Shown: positions 17,989-25,873, counted from the stretch's first letter. The stretch: 54,319 nucleotides of DNA from Oscillospiraceae bacterium (GCA_017456645.1 JAFTIZ010000022.1:1-54319); one strand, 5' to 3'. Program-made: numbers and translations. The notes: generated from the letters alone by a model not told the origin.

Positions 17989-20292
17989 TTAGGCGTTAAC
18001 GGTGAAATGAACGGTCACGGGTGGGATTTGACCGGTGGAAACGGTCAGCTTTACCTCGCCGGCAATGCCGGTGGTGCGGATGTATGTGCCGCACATACCG
18101 CCTTCAGCGGTGGCGATTTCCGGCCCCACCAGCCGGGCAGGACCCTCCAGCTTGAAGCGGACGGGCAGCTGAGCGTAGGAGGCGGTGTTGCCGAATTCAT
18201 CCAGAATGCGCACACGCACCGCTGCTATGTCATAGCTGCAGCCCTCGTTCAGGACGGTATGGCTGGCCTTGACCTCCAGATGAAGAGCGGCGGAGGGACA
18301 TCGGGTAGCGGAGGCCACCACTTCACCCTTGCTCTGGGCATCGAACCGCCAGACCGTGGCCTCACCGCCCCAGTTGCCGATGTATTTGCCGTAGAGCTGT
18401 ACTGCCTCGTCCATGGTGATCTTGTAGCGCACCATAGCCCAGCCCATCCGGATGTAATCGGCAGGGGATAGACCGATCACCCCCTTTTTGCCGAGGGTCA
18501 CCAGACATTTTCGCAGCAGCTGGGCCTTTTTGGGAGAAAAGCTCTCCTGAGTTTCCAGCAGGCAGCCAACTGTGTCCTCTACTTTCATAACACCGGGGCT
18601 GTGACTTACCAGCTTGCTGACGAAATTGCCGTTTTTATAGAGGCAGACCTCCTCGGCGTTGGTAAACACGTAAATATCGCCGATGTTGCCGCCGGCATAG
18701 TCGCCGATGTCCATGGGGCAGCCCACCTCCAGCACCGGCGTGTCCGCCTTCTGGCTGGCATAGACCGCTGCGGCAAGCTTGGGATTGCGGAAGGCATCCA
18801 TGACGCCGTGATAGCATACCCGGTCGCCGGAGCCGAAATCCTTGTGGGTGGGGTAGTCGAACATACACCAGCCGAAGCAGCCGGCGTGCTCGCCGGATCT
18901 CACCGCTGCGTCCAGTACCTTTGCGTGGCGCAGGGCATGCTCCTGCCGCTTTTGCCACGGATCGAAGGCTTTGGTGGGGAACATATGGCCGTTGTGCTCA
19001 GAGATTAGATAGGACTTGTTTTTGTTCGGTGTCACGGCCTTTTTCGCCATGGCACCGGCATTGCTGCCGGTGTGGGAGAAATCGTTGTAGGCGTACACAT
19101 CCTCCAAAAGGCTGCTCTTTTGCAGATACCGCACGCCGGAGGTGGCACGGCTGGGATCCAGAGAACGGGCAATGGCATTGGTGCGGCGGTACAGCGCATC
19201 GTCGTCGATGCTCTCGTTGATGCGTACGCCCCAGAGGATGATGCTGGGGTGGTTGCGGTACTGGGTCACCATTTCCTTTACATTTTCGCAGGCCTGTTCC
19301 TTCCAGCCCTCGTCGCCCAGATGCTGCCAGCCGGGGATTTCTGTAAATACCAGCAGACCCAGCCGGTCGCATTCGTCGATAAAATAATGGCTCTGAGGAT
19401 AGTGAGAGGTGCGCACGGCGGTGCAGCCCAGCTCATATTTCAGAATGCGGGCATCCTCGCGCTGCAAAGCCTCCGGCGCGGCATAGCCCACGTAGGGGTA
19501 GCACTGATGCCGGTTTAAGCCCCGCAGGAAGGTCTTTTCGCCGTTGAGGTAGAAGCCGTCGGCCTTAAATTCGGCGGTGCGGAAGCCAAACTTGACCTCT
19601 ACCTGATCTCCGGAAGACCGGTTTGTCACACGGCATAGATACCGGTTTGGTGCATCGATACTCCATGGCAGGGCATCGGGGATGGAGAACTCTGCCGCTT
19701 CTGTGGTGTTTTGAGCATCCAGAATCTCGCCGGTTTCCGACAGAATCTCCACGCGGCATTCGCTGTCTGCGGTAACACGCACACATACGGTGGTCAGGTC
19801 GGGGGTGGTGACGAACACATCGGATACCATTTCCTGCCCCCGAACGTCCAGCCAGACCTCCCGATACAGACCGCCGTAGGTCAGATAATCGATCACATAG
19901 CCAAAGGGTGGAATTTCGGGATTTTCTGTGGTGTCCAGCCGGACGGCGATGCGGTTTTCCTGACCAAAGCGGACGTGATCCGTGATCTCCACCCGGAAGG
20001 CGGTGTAGCCGCAGCGATGGGTGGCCAGCTCCGTGCCGTTGAAATAAACGGTTGCGATGTGCGCCGCGCCATCGAATTGTAAAAACAGCCGCTTGCTCCG
20101 CATGGTTTCGTCCGCAGTTATGGTGCGGCGGTAGCCGCAGACCATCTGATAGGCCTTGTGATCGCCGTAATGCAGCGGCATTTCAGCGGCAGTGTGGGGC
20201 AGCCGCACCGCCTCGGCGGTGCCTTCGCCACGGCCGAAGGCCTCTGTCCATTCCTGCGTGAATTCCCAGCCGTTGCACAAACCGGTCATCAT
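17989..20292 (-). CDS. GH2 beta-galactosidase-type glycosidase
   Basis: A 767-residue glycoside hydrolase family 2 protein: jelly-roll sugar-binding domain (about 1-160), immunoglobulin-like domain, TIM barrel (about 245-550) and a C-terminal beta-domain that may bind carbohydrate. Acid/base Glu is E360 in LWGVRINES and the nucleophile is probably E432 in YLISEHNG, after the barrel opening GFYLNGEKTFLRGLNRHQ. There is no signal peptide, so it is cytoplasmic. The start is placed at 20292 because AAAGGCGGG, the ribosome site, lies inside the longer reading frame that opens at 20310. Substrate (lactose, galacto-oligosaccharide or other beta-linked glycan) is not determined by sequence. Confidence 0.9.
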   Translation of the reverse strand: MMTGLCNGWEFTQEWTEAFGRGEGTAEAVRLPHTAAEMPLHYGDHKAYQMVCGYRRTITADETMRSKRLFLQFDGAAHIATVYFNGTELATHRCGYTAFRVEITDHVRFGQENRIAVRLDTTENPEIPPFGYVIDYLTYGGLYREVWLDVRGQEMVSDVFVTTPDLTTVCVRVTADSECRVEILSETGEILDAQNTTEAAEFSIPDALPWSIDAPNRYLCRVTNRSSGDQVEVKFGFRTAEFKADGFYLNGEKTFLRGLNRHQCYPYVGYAAPEALQREDARILKYELGCTAVRTSHYPQSHYFIDECDRLGLLVFTEIPGWQHLGDEGWKEQACENVKEMVTQYRNHPSIILWGVRINESIDDDALYRRTNAIARSLDPSRATSGVRYLQKSSLLEDVYAYNDFSHTGSNAGAMAKKAVTPNKNKSYLISEHNGHMFPTKAFDPWQKRQEHALRHAKVLDAAVRSGEHAGCFGWCMFDYPTHKDFGSGDRVCYHGVMDAFRNPKLAAAVYASQKADTPVLEVGCPMDIGDYAGGNIGDIYVFTNAEEVCLYKNGNFVSKLVSHSPGVMKVEDTVGCLLETQESFSPKKAQLLRKCLVTLGKKGVIGLSPADYIRMGWAMVRYKITMDEAVQLYGKYIGNWGGEATVWRFDAQSKGEVVASATRCPSAALHLEVKASHTVLNEGCSYDIAAVRVRILDEFGNTASYAQLPVRFKLEGPARLVGPEIATAEGGMCGTYIRTTGIAGEVKLTVSTGQIPPVTVHFTVNA

Positions 20293-20322
20293 AAACATCC
20301 CGCCTTTCATATACTTACTATT

Positions 20323-20351
20323 ATCATAGGGAAGAAACGGGCGGCTGTCAA
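20323..20351 (-). promoter_or_regulatory. Sigma-A promoter of the GH2 gene
   Basis: Minus strand: TTGACA (20346-20351), 17-bp spacer, TATGAT (20323-20328). It is divergent from the promoter at 20405-20433. Confidence 0.85.
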
Positions 20352-20361
20352 CGGCTGAATG

Positions 20362-20395
20362 GTTACAAAATGTATCCCAGGAGTTACAAAATGTA
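20362..20395. promoter_or_regulatory. Paired 13-bp direct repeat between divergent promoters
   Basis: GTTACAAAATGTA occurs at 20362-20374 and again at 20383-20395, a period of 21 bp or two helical turns. It lies just upstream of both the GH2 promoter and the plus-strand promoter, the usual place for an activator dimer such as an AraC- or LytTR-type regulator. The binding protein is unknown. Confidence 0.6.
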
Positions 20396-20404
20396 ATTTT
20401 CTAA

Positions 20405-20433
20405 TTGACGAACGGTGTCGAATGGTGTATAAT
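20405..20433 (+). promoter_or_regulatory. Sigma-A promoter of the YwaF-like pair
   Basis: TTGACG (20405-20410), 17-bp spacer, TATAAT (20428-20433). The ATG at 20440 coincides with the expected transcription start, implying a leaderless mRNA. Confidence 0.85.
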
Positions 20434-20439
20434 TCAGCT

Positions 20440-21174
20440 ATGTTTAATTTGCAACACATTTTGTACATGGTCATTTCCGGCGCTCTGACCGTGGCGCTGC
20501 TGGCGCTTGCCCGAAAATACGCCGTGAACGATGAAGTCAAAAACCGAATACTGAAATTTTTCGCGATCATTACCGTTGTGATCCATTACAGCAACCTTTG
20601 GGTGGACTATTTTGTTTCAGGAGGAACTGCCACGGTGGAGAATAATCAGATTCTCCCGGTCTACCCGTGTAACGTTGTTATGTGGATGCTGCTGGTGGCA
20701 TCGCTGCTGCGGGACAAAAAGCGACTGCTGTTCCAGATGCTCAGCGAGTTCTGCTTCTACGGCGGCACGATCTGCGGCGTGGTGGGCATCGTGCTGAATG
20801 TGAATTTCGGCAACACCCCGACACTGGCGGATTACGACATCCTCAAGGGGCTGCTGAGCCATTCGACCATGCTTGTTGGCTGCCTGTATATGCTGGTTGG
20901 CCGGTTCATCAAGATCCGTGTTTTCAATGCCGTCAGCGTGGCGGCAGGACTGGGCTGCTTTGTGATCTGCGGTGTGGCGGTGAATGCGCTGTATGAGGCC
21001 TTCGGCATGACCCCGCCGGACGGCATGTTCCTGAAATCCAATCCGTATATCAGCATTTCGCCCATTATTCTGGGCGTGCTGGCGGTCGTGCTTCTGTTCT
21101 GCGGCCTTGCGCTGTGGGAAATGCGCCTGCCGGAGGAGGAGCGCTGGTATAAAAAACTGCATCTGAGGAATTGA
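20440..21174 (+). CDS. YwaF/TIGR02206-like integral membrane protein (paralogue 1)
   Basis: A 244-residue protein with about six to seven transmembrane helices and short loops. It is the most diverged of three related genes in this region; the others carry LPFHIC or LPFHFC where this one has LPVYPCN. The family (YwaF/TIGR02206, TMEM164-like) has no settled function in bacteria. In-frame Met codons further upstream overlap the promoter, so ATG 20440 is preferred even though it lacks a ribosome site and sits about 7 nt after the -10 box. The next paralogue begins one base after its stop, so the two are co-translated. Confidence 0.6.
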   Translation: MFNLQHILYMVISGALTVALLALARKYAVNDEVKNRILKFFAIITVVIHYSNLWVDYFVSGGTATVENNQILPVYPCNVVMWMLLVASLLRDKKRLLFQMLSEFCFYGGTICGVVGIVLNVNFGNTPTLADYDILKGLLSHSTMLVGCLYMLVGRFIKIRVFNAVSVAAGLGCFVICGVAVNALYEAFGMTPPDGMFLKSNPYISISPIILGVLAVVLLFCGLALWEMRLPEEERWYKKLHLRN

Positions 21175-21175
21175 T

Positions 21176-21937
21176 ATGAGAGAATTTCTTTTCAAACTGT
21201 TCAGCATGTCCTATTTCGACACCGGGATCCAGATAACACCCTTCTCCGGAGCCCATATCGTGTACCTGATCCTGATCTTCGGTAGTATCGTAGGCGGCTG
21301 GTTCGCTCTGCGCGGCAAAAGCGTTAAGGCGAAGGAAAAGGCGCTGCGGCTGCTGGCATACGCGCTGGTGATTTCCTATCTGTCGGATTTCTTTGTCCAT
21401 GATTTTGTGTACGGCGGCATGAATATCGACAAGCTGCCCTTCCATATCTGTACGGTGCTGTGTCCGCTGGTGGCCATCGCTCAGTTCAATAAGAACGGGC
21501 ACAAGATCGCAGAGCCTGCGGCGGTTCTGGCGACCCTTGCGCCGATGATGTATCTGTGCTATCCTGCCAGTGTGGGCAGCGGTGAGCCGTGGTGCTATCA
21601 GGCGGTGCAGACCATGTTCTACCACGGTGTGCTGATGGCGTGGGGCATTCTGTCCATCGCGCTGGGCGCGGTGGAGCTGCGGATCGAAAAGGTTTGGAAA
21701 AGTGCCGCTTTGCTGGTTGGCATTACCCTCTGGGCCAAGCTGGGCAATCTGGCGCTGGAGCATAACTGGTTCTTCCTTGAGGAGGATGCCTTCTATATCG
21801 GTCTGGTGGCAAACGGCATCATTCCGAAATGGGTGCTGATGATCGTCAATCCGGTGGTGTTCTTCCTTGCGGTGCTGGCGGTTTATGGTGTTGTGTACGG
21901 CGTCCGCGCTTTGAGCCGGAAGAAAACAGTTGCGTGA
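21176..21937 (+). CDS. YwaF/TIGR02206-like integral membrane protein (paralogue 2)
   Basis: A 253-residue protein with about seven hydrophobic helices. The conserved family motif is KLPFHICTVLCPLVA (residues about 86-100). It starts one base after paralogue 1 (TGATATGAG), so the two are probably made together and might form a heteromer. Later conserved-looking polar residues include FYHGVLM and the charged tail SRKK. No catalytic function can be assigned. A terminator follows. Confidence 0.65.
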   Translation: MREFLFKLFSMSYFDTGIQITPFSGAHIVYLILIFGSIVGGWFALRGKSVKAKEKALRLLAYALVISYLSDFFVHDFVYGGMNIDKLPFHICTVLCPLVAIAQFNKNGHKIAEPAAVLATLAPMMYLCYPASVGSGEPWCYQAVQTMFYHGVLMAWGILSIALGAVELRIEKVWKSAALLVGITLWAKLGNLALEHNWFFLEEDAFYIGLVANGIIPKWVLMIVNPVVFFLAVLAVYGVVYGVRALSRKKTVA

Positions 21938-21942
21938 ATGCA

Positions 21943-21976
21943 AAAACGGATATCTTCGGATGTCCGTTTTCTTAAA
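21943..21976 (+). terminator. Terminator after the YwaF-like pair
   Basis: AAAACGGATATC, loop TTCG, GATGTCCGTTTT (one G-T pair), followed by T residues. Confidence 0.88.
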
Positions 21977-21984
21977 ATTTTTGC

Positions 21985-22013
21985 TTGCTATTTTGAAGGA
22001 TTTGTATTATACT
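21985..22013 (+). promoter_or_regulatory. Promoter of tRNA-Leu
   Basis: TTGCTA (21985-21990), 17 bp, TATACT (22008-22013), 14 nt before the mature tRNA 5' end. Confidence 0.55.
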
Positions 22014-22026
22014 ATGGGAGCATCAC

Positions 22027-22112
22027 GCCGGTGTGATGGAATGGTAGACGTGACGGACTCAAAATCCGTTGGTGGCGACATCGTGTGGGTTCGAGTCCCA
22101 CCACCGGCACCA
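22027..22112 (+). tRNA. tRNA-Leu (anticodon CAA)
   Basis: A class II tRNA with a long variable arm (TGGTGGCGACATCGTG), a perfect 7-bp acceptor stem (GCCGGTG with CACCGGC), T-arm GGGTTCGAGTCCC and an encoded CCA. The anticodon loop CTCAAAA reads CAA, decoding UUG. Its 3' end is partly duplicated 166 bp downstream, see the element at 22151-22275. Confidence 0.95.
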
Positions 22113-22149
22113 AAAATAAAGGAGAGGCAAAAGCCTCTCCTTTATTTTT
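22113..22149 (+). terminator. Terminator of tRNA-Leu
   Basis: A perfect long stem AAAATAAAGGAGAGGC, loop AAAA, complement with T-rich 3' side. Confidence 0.93.
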
Positions 22150-22150
22150 A

Positions 22151-22275
22151 TGCCGTGGCGGAACTCGAACGATCAAATTCCACAGTCCGGTGGACTGTGG
22201 AACGCTCCCGTCCAGCCAGGAGCGACACCATAATTTTCGCCTTTGCGAAAATGCAAACGAGTCCCACCACCGGCA
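22151..22275. repeat. Structured element with tRNA-derived inverted ends (copy 1)
   Basis: About 125 bp. The termini are imperfect inverted repeats: TGCCGTGGCGGAACTCG (22151-22167) and CGAGTCCCACCACCGGCA (22258-22275). The right end duplicates the 3' end of the adjacent tRNA-Leu (20 identical bases at 22092-22111 and 22258-22277). Inside are three hairpins: 178-188 with 192-202 (TTCCACAGTCC, loop GGT; positions given minus 22000), 203-208 with 219-224, and 233-240 with 245-252 (ATTTTCGC arms). The core CAGTCCGGTGGACTG is shared with 39323-39423. It could be a non-autonomous mobile element, an attachment-site remnant, or a structured RNA. Confidence 0.7.
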
Positions 22276-22404
22276 CCCAAAAAACTACCCCCTCAATTGA
22301 CACAAATGTATCAGCTAGGGTTAGTTTTTGTTGCATTTAAATAGGCCATATGTTATCATAATGCATAGATAAACCTATGCATTTGTTTGAAATGAGGGCG
22401 TTTT

Positions 22405-23193
22405 ATGATTTATACACGGGAATTAAATGCTGCAAGCAAAGGACGAGACACTAGTTCTATTTTCCCAAGAATCCTTGGGCTATGTATATTGACCCTATTA
22501 TTTGCGATTAGTATTATGATATTCATTTCCGGAATAGAATGTGGTTTGCCTATGCTTTGGCTGTTGGCTCTTGTTATCGCAATCATAATTATTTGGATCG
22601 GATACCGTTTGCTGAAAAAATTTGTAGAACCTACAGTGGCTGTCCAGAAAATGTTTGAAGAAAATGATGTGTTTGTTGATCCACCTGCATCTCGTAATAC
22701 AGAACAATTAGCTTTAGAATTATTTAATGGAGAGTTAAAACCGGCGTTACGACATATTGCAGAGTCTCCTGATTTTTACTTCCATGAACGACGTGATTAT
22801 ATGTCTGAGTGGTGGGATTATGAGAAAGCGTATATTAGAAAACTATATGGAAAAGATCCTCTCCGGGTGGCAGAGTTTAACAAGACAAAAGAGTTGACAT
22901 TAGAGATGATAGAACAAGCAGGTTTCCGTCTCTGTGGGGAGGAATCTTTTGAACTTGTAAAGGTAATTTGCAGCCAAAAAACGCAACCGTCATATTTAGT
23001 TGACGGAGATGATGCTTACCGTTTACACTTTGGAGAATACGGAAGCTTTGAGTGTCCAATTGCTTTGTACCAGAACACCTATGTGGGTGATGGCTTTTAC
23101 ATTGTAAGAGGTCCTTTCAGTGGAGTGATTTGTTTAGTCTATCCGACAATCGAATGGCACTTACATGAAGATCTCTTGGATATACTTCAATAA
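22405..23193 (+). CDS. Hypothetical membrane-anchored protein
   Basis: A 262-residue protein I do not recognise. Two adjacent transmembrane helices lie at about residues 22-42 and 47-69 (ILGLCILTLLFAISIMIFI and LWLLALVIAIIIIWIGY), followed by a soluble domain of about 190 residues with a Trp/Tyr/Glu-rich patch (YMSEWWDYEKAYIRKLYG) and a beta-rich C-terminus ending in VYPTIEWHLHEDLLDILQ. Codon use is AT-rich and unlike neighbours. The ribosome site is weak (GAGGG). It is the only gene in the AT-rich block at tRNA-Leu and may be cargo of a decayed element. Confidence 0.7.
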   Translation: MIYTRELNAASKGRDTSSIFPRILGLCILTLLFAISIMIFISGIECGLPMLWLLALVIAIIIIWIGYRLLKKFVEPTVAVQKMFEENDVFVDPPASRNTEQLALELFNGELKPALRHIAESPDFYFHERRDYMSEWWDYEKAYIRKLYGKDPLRVAEFNKTKELTLEMIEQAGFRLCGEESFELVKVICSQKTQPSYLVDGDDAYRLHFGEYGSFECPIALYQNTYVGDGFYIVRGPFSGVICLVYPTIEWHLHEDLLDILQ

Positions 23194-23295
23194 CCAGAGA
23201 ATGACGGTAGCTGTAAGCGATCCAGTCGTTTAACGTATGCAACGCATTGCTAATTAGTGTGGTATTGTATCAAATAGTAGAGTATATGCCAAAAA

Positions 23296-23330
23296 CCGGG
23301 CATTCCCTATTGGGGATGCCCGGCTTTGGC
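23296..23330 (+). terminator. Terminator in the AT-rich block
   Basis: CCGGGCATTCCC, loop TATT, GGGGATGCCCGG (23296-23323), preceded by AAAAA and followed by CTTT; it could act in both directions. Confidence 0.75.
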
Positions 23331-23398
23331 TGGATAGGGTTTGCGGAAGATATGACAAATACCATACTTTTCCGGTAAATTTCGTAAATAATTACAAA

Positions 23399-23427
23399 TT
23401 GAAACTTTTAGCAGTATATGGTACAAT
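23399..23427 (+). promoter_or_regulatory. Promoter of the third YwaF-like gene
   Basis: TTGAAA (23399-23404), 17-bp spacer, TACAAT (23422-23427). ATTACAAATTG just upstream resembles part of the direct repeat at 20362-20395. Confidence 0.75.
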
Positions 23428-23468
23428 GCCCATGACCGATACTTTTACAAAGAGAGAGGGATCTGACC

Positions 23469-24236
23469 ATGGAGCTTTGGACATCGGAACATATCATGAC
23501 GCTGTTGCCTTCGCTGGCGGTGATGCTGGTGATCGGCTTTGTTCTGCGCCTGGCGCTGAAAAATAAGCCGGTGGAGGTTCGCATCATTCCGTTGCAGGTG
23601 CTGGCGGTGATCATCGTGCTGCTGGAGATCGGCAAGCAGGTGCTTTCCTTGAAGCAGGGGTACGATCTGTACCATCTGCCGTTTCATTTCTGCTCGCTGT
23701 TTATTTTCTCCCTGCCCGTTATGGCGTTTTATAGGGGCAAGCATTGCGAGGTCGTTCGCGGCGTAGGCGCTGCGCTGTGCGCTTCTCTGATGCTGCTGAT
23801 GCTGATCTACCCCAATCTGATCTACAGCGCGGGCAATATCCGTGAGTTCTTCACCAATTTCTTCTCTTTCCATACTGTGGCGTTCCACAATGTGGTGATG
23901 CTGGCCTTTGTGCTGATTGTGGCGCTGCAGCTCCATGCGCCCGCTCCCAAGGGAGAGCCCAAGGCGGCGATGCTGTTCACCATGGGCTTCTGCGTGGTTT
24001 CTGCCACCATGGCGCAGCTGCTCAAGACCAACTATGCCAATTATTATTCCTGCAACATTCCGCCGCTGGAGGCTGTGCGCTTGAGCCTGCAGGATGTTCT
24101 GGGCTACGGCGTGACGCAGGCACTGTATATTCTCATTGTGTCGGCGCTGAACGTGCTGTTTGTGCTGGGTTCTTACTGGGTTTACCGGGGAGCCCGTGCC
24201 CTGCTGGCAGAGAAAAAGAAAGAAACAACTGTATAA
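23469..24236 (+). CDS. YwaF/TIGR02206-like integral membrane protein (paralogue 3)
   Basis: A 255-residue protein with about seven transmembrane helices. It has the motif HLPFHFCSLFIFSLPV (about residues 74-89), closest to the YwaF consensus. Other polar residues within the membrane region include HNVVM and NYANYYSCNIPPLE. GAGAGGG precedes the ATG. It has its own promoter and terminator, separated from the other two paralogues by tRNA-Leu and an AT-rich block, which suggests that an original three-gene array was interrupted. Function unknown. Confidence 0.68.
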   Translation: MELWTSEHIMTLLPSLAVMLVIGFVLRLALKNKPVEVRIIPLQVLAVIIVLLEIGKQVLSLKQGYDLYHLPFHFCSLFIFSLPVMAFYRGKHCEVVRGVGAALCASLMLLMLIYPNLIYSAGNIREFFTNFFSFHTVAFHNVVMLAFVLIVALQLHAPAPKGEPKAAMLFTMGFCVVSATMAQLLKTNYANYYSCNIPPLEAVRLSLQDVLGYGVTQALYILIVSALNVLFVLGSYWVYRGARALLAEKKKETTV

Positions 24237-24242
24237 GATTGA

Positions 24243-24275
24243 CCGCGGCAGATCATCTGCCGCGGCCTGTTTTTA
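24243..24275. terminator. Terminator between YwaF-like 3 and the CDF gene
   Basis: A perfect palindrome CCGCGGCAGAT/ATCTGCCGCGG (24243-24265), then T-rich DNA, between convergent genes. Confidence 0.88.
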
Positions 24276-25163
24276 ATGGTGATGGTGGTGATGACCGTGG
24301 GTTTCGGCTGCCTGCAGCCGGCAGGTCTGTTCATGGCAATGCTCGTCTTCGGCTTCCAGCTCCAAAGTCGCATGTCGAATACCGTGTTCGGCAAGCTCGT
24401 GCCGCACCTGATCCTTGATCCGGTGGGCATCGCCCCGGATGCGGATGTGCATGGTGGCGCAGTGCTGCATGCCGTCAAGGCTGCGAATGTGGATGTGGTG
24501 CACGTCCAGCACGCCCTCGATGCGGGTCAGATGCTCGGTTACGCTTTCCACGTCAATGCCCTTCGGGGTCTTTTCCAGAAACAGATCCCCGATGGTTTTC
24601 AAATTCTTTGCGGCATGACACAGAATAAACACCGCTACACCGATGGACAAAATGGGGTCGAGAATGGCAAGGTTTGTAAAGCGCATCACGATGGCACCGA
24701 TCAGCACCACAAGCCAGCCCAGCACATCCTCCAGCATATGCAGGTTCACGGCCTTCTGGTTCAGGGAGTCGCCATCCCGGGTGAAGATGGCGGCAGCCAG
24801 ATTCACCGCCACGCCGATCACCGCAAAGAGGATCATGCCATCGTAATCGATGGGAGTGGGGCAGAGGATGCGGTTTACGGCATTGTAAATGACCGCGGCG
24901 GAGCCCAGCAGCAGGATCACGGTGGTAAAGAGGCTGCCCAGTACGCTGTAGCGCAGGTAGCCGTAGGTGTGGCTCCGGTCAGGGGGCCGCTTGCTCTTGC
25001 GCTCGAACAGCAGCGCGATGCCGATGCTCATGGCATCGCCGATGTCGTGAATGGCATCGGAAACGATGGCCACACTGCCGATGAGCAGACCTCCGGCAAA
25101 TTCAAATACGGAAAACAGCAGGTTCAGCACAAAGGCGATCAGGATATTTCGTTCGGTTTTCAT
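24273..25163 (-). CDS. Cation diffusion facilitator (CDF) metal exporter
   Basis: A 296-residue divalent-metal/proton antiporter of the CDF family (zinc, cobalt, nickel, iron or manganese efflux). Six transmembrane helices are predicted in the first 200 residues. The metal-site motif in helix 2 reads SDAIHDIGDAMS and helix 5 carries HMLEDVLGW. The cytoplasmic C-terminal domain (about 205-275) is of the ferredoxin-like dimerisation type (VLDVHHIHIRSLDG). The tail is metal-ligand-rich: HCHEQTC, ending in HGHHHHHH. The start at 25163 follows GGGAGGG. It is divergent from a TetR gene with a dyad between them, so TetR control is likely. The transported metal is unknown. Confidence 0.9.
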   Translation of the reverse strand: MKTERNILIAFVLNLLFSVFEFAGGLLIGSVAIVSDAIHDIGDAMSIGIALLFERKSKRPPDRSHTYGYLRYSVLGSLFTTVILLLGSAAVIYNAVNRILCPTPIDYDGMILFAVIGVAVNLAAAIFTRDGDSLNQKAVNLHMLEDVLGWLVVLIGAIVMRFTNLAILDPILSIGVAVFILCHAAKNLKTIGDLFLEKTPKGIDVESVTEHLTRIEGVLDVHHIHIRSLDGMQHCATMHIRIRGDAHRIKDQVRHELAEHGIRHATLELEAEDEHCHEQTCRLQAAETHGHHHHHH

Positions 25164-25202
25164 AAGCCCTCCCGGTTGATTTTTGAAAATAATTGAGGTA
25201 TA

Positions 25203-25220
25203 GTATGTACGATAGCATAC
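25203..25220. promoter_or_regulatory. Dyad between CDF and TetR genes, candidate TetR operator
   Basis: GTATG-N8-CATAC in the divergent intergenic region; its size and place fit a TetR-family operator controlling both genes. Confidence 0.45.
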
Positions 25221-25324
25221 AACCTGTTCGATAATATTGTAAATTGAGTCAGATTCTTTTTCAATATATGCTTTCGGCAAACTGTACGTTACGGAACAAA
25301 TTCGCAAAATTGTATGGAGGGACT

Positions 25325-25873
25325 ATGGACAGACGGCAGAGAAAAACCAGAAACGCTATCTTCGAGGCATTTATCGCCTTGCTATCGGAGCATAATTACA
25401 GCCAGATCACCGTGGGGCAGATCATTGAGCGGGCGGACGTGGGTCGCGCCACGTTTTATGCCCATTTTGAAACCAAGGAATTTTTGCTAAAGGCGCTGTG
25501 CGAGGAGCTGTTCGCCCATGTATTCCGGGAGGAGGACGGCACTCAGGATGCTACTGCGCTGTTCCGGTGCGATGCCCCAGACTCGGTGTTTGTGCATCTG
25601 CTGCAGCATCTGCAGCGAAATGACAACAATATCCTGCAGCTGCTGCGATGCCGGAACAATGAGCTGTTTCTCGGCTATTTTAAGGAGAACCTGAAGAATT
25701 CTGTCCGGCAGCACCTGCCGCTGTTTGCCCACAGAAAAGCGCCCCAGCTGCCGGAGGATTTCTGGGTAGAGCATATCGCCGCCACCTTCACGGAAACCGT
25801 TCGCTGGTGGATCGAAAACGGCATGCGGCAGCCGCCGGAGGTCATTGCGGAATATTTTGCACTTGCTGTATGA
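25325..25873 (+). CDS. TetR-family transcriptional regulator
   Basis: A 182-residue regulator. The N-terminal helix-turn-helix is clear (RNAIFEAFIALLSEHNYSQITVGQIIERADVGRATFYAHFETKEFLL, about residues 10-56). The C-terminal ligand/dimer domain is of the TetR_C type seen in DhaS-like regulators. The start at 25325 (TGGAGGGACT before ATG) is better supported than the in-frame ATG at 25244. Divergent from the CDF exporter, it probably represses it and itself, but a metal ligand is unusual for TetR proteins and the real inducer is unknown. Confidence 0.88.
   Translation: MDRRQRKTRNAIFEAFIALLSEHNYSQITVGQIIERADVGRATFYAHFETKEFLLKALCEELFAHVFREEDGTQDATALFRCDAPDSVFVHLLQHLQRNDNNILQLLRCRNNELFLGYFKENLKNSVRQHLPLFAHRKAPQLPEDFWVEHIAATFTETVRWWIENGMRQPPEVIAEYFALAV

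Larger units (their letters stand above)
22276..23330. other. AT-rich block inserted between tRNA-Leu and the third YwaF-like gene
   Basis: Base composition drops sharply compared with both sides. The block contains one plus-strand gene (22405-23193), about 100 bp without recognisable signals (23194-23290) and a terminator at 23296. It separates paralogue 3 of the YwaF-like family from paralogues 1 and 2. Together with the duplicated tRNA end at its left border it looks horizontally acquired. No integrase is present. Confidence 0.55.

Noticed and set aside
24273..24297. Six terminal His codons as a vector or cloning artefact
   Set aside because: They continue a His- and Cys-rich natural tail, use mixed CAC/CAT codons and are flanked by a native terminator.
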